A stretch of DNA of 64,000 nucleotides from Sphaerospermopsis sp. SIO1G1 (GTDB lineage: Bacteria > Cyanobacteriota > Cyanobacteriia > Cyanobacteriales > Nostocaceae): the NCBI GenBank assembly GCA_010672785.1, contig JAAHFX010000002.1:62001-126000 (forward strand), written 5' to 3'. Below, piece after piece: positions 57,917 through 64,000 of this stretch (within the stretch, counting starts at the first letter, position 1; every line of letters starts with the position of its first letter). The notes below the pieces were generated by a model, which saw only the letters and a program-made list of their open reading frames with translations, did no database searches and was not told the origin of the DNA. The translations under genes were made by a program, and so were the position numbers.

Positions 57917-58645
57917 CTAAGTTTTTTCAACTTTAAGTTGATAGTCTAATTGACAGTGATATTTAGATAATTCATGCCAATTTAAAACAACTTCTAATAA
58001 ATCTTTATAACCCAATGTATTTGGATGCAGTCCATCTGCTGTCATACGTTCATTGCGCCAATTTTCACTGTGAGACATCCATAGATCAAAGATATCTAAA
58101 TAAGGGATATCTCTTTCTAGACAAGCTGTACGAGTAGCTTCTTTATAAAGGTATTGATCTTGATGGTTGTAATATAAACAATCTAAAAAAGGCATTTTCT
58201 GTTCATTCACAGGTATCATACCGACAAAAAGAACCGGACATAGTTGTTGTGCTTTATCTAGTAACGTGGAAATTTCTGATGTGAATTGACTAAAATTGGT
58301 ATAATTTTTACCATCTGGACGACCTAAGCGGGGGGTATCATTTACTCCTACAGAGAGAATAATGAGATCGGGTACACGGTTTCTGATTTCTCCCCGGTGA
58401 CGAAATTCCACCTCTAGGCGCTGGGAAACTTGCTGAGTGCGATCGCCTCTGACACCCAAATTATAAAGTACATGACCAACATTATCTGGTAACATCCACC
58501 ACCGACGCAGTTGTTCTACCCAACCACCTTTTTCTGGATCGCCATATCCATATACCAAACTGTCTCCCAAAGCGATAATTTTTAGAGGTTGACAAGATTT
58601 TGGTGTTACTGACAGTGTTGAAGAGGAAGACTTTACAATTTGCAT
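57917..58645 (-). CDS. SGNH/GDSL family hydrolase
   Basis: 242 residues. Catalytic block I is IIALGDSLVYGYGD (Ser29), the block with Asn is LSVGVNDTPRLGR, and the C-terminal Asp/His block is DGLHPNTLGY. These are the four SGNH signatures of esterases acting on acyl or acetyl esters of lipids, sugars or peptidoglycan. No signal peptide is seen, so it is probably cytoplasmic. The substrate is unknown. A repeat element ends within a base of its stop codon. Confidence 0.9.
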   Translation of the reverse strand: MQIVKSSSSTLSVTPKSCQPLKIIALGDSLVYGYGDPEKGGWVEQLRRWWMLPDNVGHVLYNLGVRGDRTQQVSQRLEVEFRHRGEIRNRVPDLIILSVGVNDTPRLGRPDGKNYTNFSQFTSEISTLLDKAQQLCPVLFVGMIPVNEQKMPFLDCLYYNHQDQYLYKEATRTACLERDIPYLDIFDLWMSHSENWRNERMTADGLHPNTLGYKDLLEVVLNWHELSKYHCQLDYQLKVEKT

Positions 58646-59028
58646 CTTAAATAGTAATGTGATTTGTACTTTTACAAAATTGTATGGGTTATTGCACTAT
58701 TTTATAGTATAGTTTCCTCCTTTTTGATTGTGTAATTTATTTTTTTAGTAAAGTTAGGCACAAATTCTCTTTGTCTGCGTCAACTAATCAAAATATTGTT
58801 AATTCATCAAGACTAATCAAGACTTATATATTAAAACTTATATATTAAGCTGTAATATTAATATTTCTGATTTAAGTCATCAAAAAAAAATAACCTTTAA
58901 AATTGAATATATGAATACTAAATTACGTACAATAATTATTTAACATCATGAATAATCGTAGTTGACAGATATGAAGAAAAAATCTTCAAATTGACTATCA
59001 GTTGTATACAGTATCAGAACAAAGAACA
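58646..59028. other. Gene-free divergent promoter region
   Basis: 383 bp of very AT-rich DNA between the GDSL gene and the GHL10 gene. A short direct repeat of ACTTATATATTAA is at 58823-58847. No ORF or known element. Confidence 0.5.
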
Positions 59029-60252
59029 ATGTTCAAATCATTCTCTTGGCCTAGACAAATTAAATTTCAGCCCATAACTTGGTATCAAAATTTTTTTAAA
59101 AATTTTTTTTGGCGGTTTTTCTTAATATCCTTAACTACAGTCTTAATTACCAATAACTTTCTGGCTGTTAATGCTCAAATACCACGGCAAGAAATTCGTG
59201 GAGTTTGGATTACTAGTAATGATCTAAATGTCTTTAAAGATCGTGAACAAGTAACAGATGCAGTTACAAAATTAAAAAGATTAAACTTTAATACTATTTA
59301 TCCCGTTGTTTGGAATTCTGGTTATGTAATGTTTCCTAGCTACGTTGCCAAACAAATTGATATTCAACCATTTGTATTTCGTGGTTCAGATGGTCATGAT
59401 ATTCTTGCAGATGTCATTAATCAAGCCCATCGTCAAAATTTAATGGTCATTCCTTGGTTTGAATTTGGGTTTATGACTCCTCCTACTTCAGAATTAGCAT
59501 TGAATAAGCCAGAATGGTTGACAAAAAAGCGTAATGGAGAAACAACTTCTATTAGTGCTGCGGGTGAAGTAGCTTGGTTAAATCCTTTCCATCCAGAGGT
59601 GCAACAATTTATCACTAATTTGTTAGTAGAACTGGCTTATAAATATAACATTGATGGGATTCAATTTGATGATCATACCAGTTTACCCCATGAATTTGGC
59701 TATGATCAATACACCATTTCTTTATATCGTCAAGAAATGCAAAATGATCCTCCAGCTAATTCACAAGATCCAGAATGGGTAAAATGGAGAGCAGATAAAA
59801 TTACAGATTTCATGGTGAGATTGAATCAAAGAATTAAGCAATATAAACCGCAAGCAGTTATTTCTGTTTCACCAAATTATTATAATTTTGCCTACAAACT
59901 GCAATTACAAGACTGGTTAAATTGGGTGAGGTTAGATATAGTTGATGAATTAATTGTCCAAGTTTATCGTGATAATTTAGCTAGTTTTACTAAGAAAATT
60001 GAACTTCCAGAAGTCAAAGAAGCTCAACAAAAAATTAGTACTGGGGTAGGAATAATGGCAGGTTTAAGAACTAGTCCTGTATCCATGAAACAAATTAAAT
60101 CCCAAGTAAGAACAGTCCAAAGAAGAAGATTAGGTGTAGTATTTTTCTATTACGAAACCTTGTGGAATCATACTCAAGAATCATTCCAACAACGTTTAGC
60201 AGGATTTAAAAATATGTTTCCCTATCCTGCTGTGAGATTAGCATCAGAATAG
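59029..60252 (+). CDS. GHL10-type (DUF187) glycoside hydrolase-like lipoprotein or secreted protein
   Basis: 407 residues from the ATG at 59029; the TTG at 59002 is less likely. A signal/anchor segment (~25-52, FFLISLTTVLITNNFLAVNA) is followed by the GHL10 TIM-barrel: EIRGVWITSNDLNVFKDRE, NFNTIYPVVWNSGYVMFPS, VIPWFEFGF, and DGIQFDDHTSLP with acidic residues placed like catalytic carboxylates. The family acts on glycans and is common in cyanobacterial envelopes and sheaths; the exact substrate is unknown. A 250-bp heptamer array follows its stop codon. Confidence 0.88.
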   Translation: MFKSFSWPRQIKFQPITWYQNFFKNFFWRFFLISLTTVLITNNFLAVNAQIPRQEIRGVWITSNDLNVFKDREQVTDAVTKLKRLNFNTIYPVVWNSGYVMFPSYVAKQIDIQPFVFRGSDGHDILADVINQAHRQNLMVIPWFEFGFMTPPTSELALNKPEWLTKKRNGETTSISAAGEVAWLNPFHPEVQQFITNLLVELAYKYNIDGIQFDDHTSLPHEFGYDQYTISLYRQEMQNDPPANSQDPEWVKWRADKITDFMVRLNQRIKQYKPQAVISVSPNYYNFAYKLQLQDWLNWVRLDIVDELIVQVYRDNLASFTKKIELPEVKEAQQKISTGVGIMAGLRTSPVSMKQIKSQVRTVQRRRLGVVFFYYETLWNHTQESFQQRLAGFKNMFPYPAVRLASE

Positions 60253-60256
60253 GTTT

Positions 60257-60520
60257 CAGTTATCAGTTATCAGTTATCAGTTATCAGTTTTCAGTTATCA
60301 GTTATCAGTTTTCAGTTGTCAGTTATCAGTTATTAGTTTTCAGTTATCAGTTATCAGTTATCAGTTATCAGTTTTCAGTTTTCAGTTATCAGTTATCAGT
60401 TATCAGTTTTCAGTTTTCAGTTATCAGTTATTAGTTTTCAGTTTTTACTGTTTACTTTTCACTGTTTACTGTTTACTGTTCACTGTTCCCTGTTTACTGT
60501 TCCCTCATATCCACAGATAA
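60257..60520. repeat. Large heptameric tandem repeat (CAGTTAT/CAGTTTT, then CTGTTTA)
   Basis: About 26 units of TCAGTTA/TCAGTTT/TTAGTTT at 60257-60440, changing to ACTGTTT/ACTGTTC-type heptamers at 60447-60505. It is the longest heptamer array in the window and fills the gap between two convergent genes. Confidence 0.93.
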
Positions 60521-60547
60521 CTTTTTGCTGCAAACCTTACTTATCAG

Positions 60548-62515
60548 TTATGGAGTTTGATTGAAAACCCATTTTATCCATTGTTGCAAAGAACTAAAAG
60601 CATTCAAACGCTTAACACCAGGCGCACGAGCAATAGACATTCCATCTACTGCAACTAAGGCGGAATATTGTAAACCTAAAAAACTATCAACAGCAGCATA
60701 AGGACCTCCTAAAGTTATTGCTCCTGCTGCGTACATTTGACCTTTAGTATTTCGCATTTCTACTAATTCAAAATTGTTTGCTACTACCAATCTTTCTAAA
60801 TTATTGAGAGGCAAATTATAGTGATTTACTAAATCTTCTAAAAGTGGGTTTGCTTTAACTTTAGCATCCAATCCTGTAGCATCAATAATGAATTTAGCAG
60901 TGAGTTTCATTTCCCCAAAACCCTTTTCTTGGATATGGGTAATTGTTTGGTTTTGAACATCTTTTTCCACTGCAACTACTTGACCAAATGTGATTTGATA
61001 CCAACCCTCTTTGAGTCCTGCTTCTACTATATTTTGCCAATCTTGACGATCTGCTGTAGTTGTTCCTCCCCAGTCAGTTAATAAACTTTGACGTTCTTCG
61101 GGAGTTGCTTTTTCTAACATTACTCGGAGATCACCACCCCAACAAGCTTTAGGCCAGTTAAAAGGTTGAAATTCATAGTGGTTTTTAACAGCACGTTGTG
61201 CTTTTTGAAATTTATTGCCTTGGGGTTTTGGCGATCGCATTAAATGTAAAATTGTAATATTGCGATTCTGTTTTCTGACTTCATAAATACGTTGAATAAC
61301 ACGGGATGCAACAATACCTCTACCCCTAATTAAAACTGTACCACCATATTTTTCCAACTCTTCATAGACATGACTATGGTCTTCGTAGGCATTGACTACA
61401 GACTTAAAATCTTGGTATTTTTCTCTATAAGCTTGCAAGTCTGGTAAAAATTGAATAGCAGGATATCCTGTAGCTAAATGCAAATAACGACAAACTAAAA
61501 AAGCATAATCTCCTGGACTTTTAGCATAAGCAATACAATACCTACCATCTTCTGTTTTTCTAATTGCTCTTACCCTACCGTAACGGTAAATTTCCTGCCA
61601 ATTTATGCGTTTACTTTCCCTATCTATAGAATCGAAAACATTAACTGCACGGGGAGTATAAGTTTCTGCAAAAGTAGGTTCATTAAATACTTGCCATAAA
61701 TATTTTAATGCAGATTGAAGATGACCTTTTGTTAAATCATGCCAAGATTCCCTCAACGCATAACTAGGCCAACCCCAAATATTATCAGGACAAGAATCAG
61801 AATTAGAACGCAACCTTTCGTGTAAAGGAATTTGAGAATTTAAACACAATCTTTTATATCTTGCATAGGGTTCTGGTTCTAATCCCATAGCAATGATTTT
61901 ATCAGCTTTGATGCCACTAATTCTTAATAAATCAACCCAAATAAAACTACCTAAACCTCCACCCACTGCTAAATAATCACATTCATCTACAGGTAAACCA
62001 GTTGCATGAATAGCTTGTATATCAACTTTATTTTGATTAAATTCTGCTGGAGGAAAATTTCTAGTAACAGGTGCAGCGTCAGGAGTAGGAGAGATATTTG
62101 GAGTAGGAATATTGGTATGAGGATTAAACTGAATTGTTGAAGGATTATTCGGTGTTACTATAGCAGCATTCAATCCAAATATCACAGTAATAATATAAGG
62201 CCCAATTTGGATAGTATCACCATTAGATAATTGACAGCGAGTTTGTTTTTCTCCATTAACATAAACACCATTGGAACTCTTTTGATCAGTCACAAAAAAA
62301 TTAGTTTGTTCCCAATCTTGCTCCCAATCAATTAAAGCATGATATCGAGAAACCTCATTACTATTTAATAACATTCTCGATACACGCTGACCACTAATTT
62401 CTGTGGGTAATTTGCCAAATTCTCTACCAAAAGCAATGGGTAAGTTTAATTTAGGTTGTCTTCTTTCTCCTGTAGTTGGATCTTCCCAACTTAATTGAAT
62501 TTGTAAATTAGTCAT
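60548..62515 (-). CDS. FHA domain fused to a flavin/NAD(P)-binding oxidoreductase-like domain
   Basis: 655 residues. The N-terminal FHA domain (1-115) keeps the phosphothreonine-binding residues: GRE (Gly30-Arg31), VSRYHA (Ser56, His59) and SSNGVYVN (Ser80-Asn82). A Pro/Thr linker follows. From ~178 there is a dinucleotide-binding fold (CDYLAVGGGLGSFIW), a second nucleotide-binding segment (GGTVLIRGRGIVASRVIQRI) and a closing FAD-type strand (FIIDATGLDAK; YAAGAITLGGPYAAVDSF), as in FAD-dependent monooxygenase-like enzymes. FHA domains read phospho-Thr made by Ser/Thr kinases. A redox enzyme gated by such a domain is unusual. A second FHA gene lies upstream. Confidence 0.8.
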   Translation of the reverse strand: MTNLQIQLSWEDPTTGERRQPKLNLPIAFGREFGKLPTEISGQRVSRMLLNSNEVSRYHALIDWEQDWEQTNFFVTDQKSSNGVYVNGEKQTRCQLSNGDTIQIGPYIITVIFGLNAAIVTPNNPSTIQFNPHTNIPTPNISPTPDAAPVTRNFPPAEFNQNKVDIQAIHATGLPVDECDYLAVGGGLGSFIWVDLLRISGIKADKIIAMGLEPEPYARYKRLCLNSQIPLHERLRSNSDSCPDNIWGWPSYALRESWHDLTKGHLQSALKYLWQVFNEPTFAETYTPRAVNVFDSIDRESKRINWQEIYRYGRVRAIRKTEDGRYCIAYAKSPGDYAFLVCRYLHLATGYPAIQFLPDLQAYREKYQDFKSVVNAYEDHSHVYEELEKYGGTVLIRGRGIVASRVIQRIYEVRKQNRNITILHLMRSPKPQGNKFQKAQRAVKNHYEFQPFNWPKACWGGDLRVMLEKATPEERQSLLTDWGGTTTADRQDWQNIVEAGLKEGWYQITFGQVVAVEKDVQNQTITHIQEKGFGEMKLTAKFIIDATGLDAKVKANPLLEDLVNHYNLPLNNLERLVVANNFELVEMRNTKGQMYAAGAITLGGPYAAVDSFLGLQYSALVAVDGMSIARAPGVKRLNAFSSLQQWIKWVFNQTP

Positions 62516-62536
62516 TAGTTATTATTTATTAATAGG

Positions 62537-62622
62537 ACTTACGAAAAATATCTCTCCAACCCTCTTATCTTCGTGTTCTTTGCGTCCTTCATGGTTCATT
62601 CTTCTGTAACTTCTGCGTAAGT
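62537..62622 (+). mobile_element. Small inverted-repeat element (MITE-like), copy D
   Basis: 86 bp with ends ACTTACGAA and TGCGTAAGT, and core CCAACCCTCTTATCTTCGTG as in copy A. It occupies the whole gap between the two FHA genes, ending 1 bp short of the upstream gene's stop codon. Confidence 0.8.
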
Positions 62623-62623
62623 T

Positions 62624-63163
62624 CTAATTATTTATTAGTACACTAACTGCTGCTGCTAAAGATGTACCACACCAAGGACAACCTATGTGTAAATTTTCTG
62701 GAGGGGAGATTTTATGACAATTAGGACATTCCAAACCATACTCTAGATTTGGTTGAGTTGGAATTGAATGTGGAGAAGGTTGAAGTTTAGAATTTTGTGA
62801 TTTTGGAATTATGATAGTATCCGGAATATCTATTTGAGAAATAGCTGTGACATTAATTTGCTGTTGTCCTAAAAAAATAATACTATTTTCATGTAATGAA
62901 ATTTCTCCTGTTAATAAAGGTTTATTATCCACAAGTGGAGGATTTTTGCTGCGTAAATTCCTAATATAAAAACCTTGTTGTTGAGCATCAAAAAATATCT
63001 CAATATGCAAGCCAGAAACTGTTGGATGAGTTAAAACAATATCGCATTTTATTGGATCACGTCCTAGACGACAAGTACCAGGATTTTTACTTGGTTGATT
63101 TTCATAAATGTGTTGAATCAGTTTTTGGTTGGCTTCTTGCCACTGTAAAGTTAATTTTTTCAT
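62624..63163 (-). CDS. FHA domain protein with C-terminal zinc ribbon
   Basis: 179 residues from the ATG at 63163 (the TTG at 63181 is less likely). The FHA domain covers ~20-110 with CRLGRDPIKC (Gly34-Arg35), THPTVSGLHIEI (Ser50, His53) and NLRSKNPPLVDN. A Pro/Ser linker then leads to a four-cysteine zinc ribbon: Cys146-x2-Cys149 and Cys162-x2-Cys165 (ECPNCHK...GCPWCGTSLA). The C-terminal tail is short and hydrophobic. Such FHA-ribbon proteins may act as adaptors for Ser/Thr kinase signalling. It precedes the FHA-flavoprotein gene on the same strand, now separated by a repeat element. Confidence 0.82.
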   Translation of the reverse strand: MKKLTLQWQEANQKLIQHIYENQPSKNPGTCRLGRDPIKCDIVLTHPTVSGLHIEIFFDAQQQGFYIRNLRSKNPPLVDNKPLLTGEISLHENSIIFLGQQQINVTAISQIDIPDTIIIPKSQNSKLQPSPHSIPTQPNLEYGLECPNCHKISPPENLHIGCPWCGTSLAAAVSVLINN

Positions 63164-63289
63164 ATTTTTAGGTATTTTCAATATTGAGTTGATTCAATTT
63201 GATCTGATGGAATTCCTAACATGATTAATGGTTTCATCGCAAGTTATGAAAATAGAATTCAACGGATAATTTATATGTCAATTGAGACG

Positions 63290-63955
63290 TTATCTATCAG
63301 ATGCTAGTTTATCAGCAATGCGTGTAGTTTCTGGTAAGCGATACTTAGGAGTACATCTTAATACATAGTCAATGGCAGTTTCTAAACTCATCCTATGACC
63401 ACTGGAAATATATAACGGTTTGACATCCGTACGAGTCCGTAAAATTGCCCCAATAGTTTCATCTTCGTGTATTAATGGTTGCCAACTTCCCCTAGTTGCT
63501 GGCAATTCTTCATGTTTACCAATTAACCAAGATTTTGCTACACCGATGGTGGGTATATCCACAGTAATACCTAAATGACAAGCTATTCCCATTCTCCGGG
63601 GATGAGCAGTTCCCTGACCATCACATAGTATGATGTTAGGTATAGTTTGGATTTTTTCTAAAGCATCAATAATAGCAGGAATTTCTCGAAAAGATAAAAA
63701 ACCGGGAATGTAAGGAAAGGAAATAGGACGATATGCTAGGCTGGTTTCTACCACTTGTAAATCTGGAAAACTCAGCACTGCTACTGCTGCACGGCACATT
63801 TTACCATCTTCTAAAAAACCCATATCTACACCCGCTACATACTGAATGGGTTCATCAATTTGATCAGTCAGAATAACTTTATTTCGTAAAGTTTCTTGAA
63901 TGTTTGTAGCTTCTTCAATGGTAGATGGCCAAGGATGAGATTGATAAATCTTCAT
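63290..63955 (-). CDS. nfi: Endonuclease V (deoxyinosine 3' endonuclease)
   Basis: 221 residues. It cleaves DNA one phosphodiester 3' of deoxyinosine, starting repair of deaminated adenine. Active-site carboxylates are visible: Asp44 in AGVDMGF, Glu91 in FLSFREIP and Asp112 in ILCDGQGTAHPRRMG, plus IGVAKSWLIG and ISSGHRMSLE. The family wedge Tyr region YRPISFPYIPGFL is present. Length is standard and the ATG is at 63955. Monocistronic in the visible region. Confidence 0.95.
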   Translation of the reverse strand: MKIYQSHPWPSTIEEATNIQETLRNKVILTDQIDEPIQYVAGVDMGFLEDGKMCRAAVAVLSFPDLQVVETSLAYRPISFPYIPGFLSFREIPAIIDALEKIQTIPNIILCDGQGTAHPRRMGIACHLGITVDIPTIGVAKSWLIGKHEELPATRGSWQPLIHEDETIGAILRTRTDVKPLYISSGHRMSLETAIDYVLRCTPKYRLPETTRIADKLASDR

Positions 63956-64000
63956 AGTTTTAAGTTTGATAACTAAGTTTAAGGAAATATGAGCTATTCT

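Overview
The window looks like chromosome from a filamentous, heterocyst-type cyanobacterium (Nostocales; Anabaena/Nostoc/Dolichospermum-like). The DNA is AT-rich. The HIP1 octamer GCGATCGC occurs more than twenty times. There are photosynthesis-lineage genes (psbX, ycf66, a Ycf19/YggT gene, a cyAbrB regulator). Intergenic regions are full of heptameric tandem repeats typical of Nostocales. The genus is inference. There is no CRISPR array, rRNA operon, prophage or complete insertion sequence.

Layout. 0-3.4 kb: a divergent two-partner secretion pair, with a partial haemagglutinin-type TpsA and a TpsB pore. 3.4-13 kb: a 198-bp tandem duplication, a CPBP protease, cyAbrB, an SdhB-type iron-sulfur subunit, two small beta-propeller lipoproteins, ycf66, psbX, yggT, accC and tRNA-Leu(GAG). 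13.3-16.5 kb: glmU, an MnmC-type methyltransferase and a rhodanese. 16.6-20.1 kb: a divergent pair of a predicted outer-membrane barrel and a secreted FecR-domain protein with a long Gly/Asn/Gln repeat and a poly-Asp tail. 20.3-23.2 kb: hisC, an unknown protein and an acetyltransferase. 24-35.5 kb: a signalling block (CyaC-type adenylate cyclase, TonB-like protein, 1808-aa CheB/CheR/PAS/kinase/receiver hybrid, and a receiver-PAS protein truncated by a repeat element). 35.6-41.2 kb: tRNA-Gly(UCC), a CrtISO-like oxidoreductase, a putative conflict-system pair (TRADD-N-associated membrane protein plus HTH/pentapeptide protein), tRNA-Leu(CAA) and an M28 peptidase. 41.5-46 kb: dnaK3-type chaperone, dnaJ, a membrane J-protein and a DUF3143 gene. 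46.5-53.4 kb: uppS, cdaA, lysA, rimI and clpC. 53.8-56.1 kb: an accessory patch (retropepsin-like two-gene unit, orphan PD-(D/E)XK nuclease, damaged PIN toxin with antitoxin). 56.3-64 kb: TspO-like and membrane proteins, a GDSL hydrolase, a GHL10 glycosidase, two FHA-domain genes and endonuclease V.

Co-operating genes. TpsA and TpsB form one export system. CdaA and UppS overlap by 4 nt and sit beside lysA, linking c-di-AMP synthesis with peptidoglycan precursors. The DnaK and J-domain genes form a chaperone cluster. The CyaC, TonB-like and CheB/CheR genes run in one direction and may share signalling inputs.

The best candidates for an under-described system are the TRADD-N-associated/pentapeptide pair (37.8-39.9 kb), the FHA-flavoprotein plus FHA-zinc-ribbon pair (60.5-63.2 kb) and the barrel plus FecR/GNQ-repeat pair (16.6-20.1 kb). 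Mobile-repeat activity is visible throughout. At least four copies of one small inverted-repeat element are present, one of which supplies the last 18 codons of a signalling gene.
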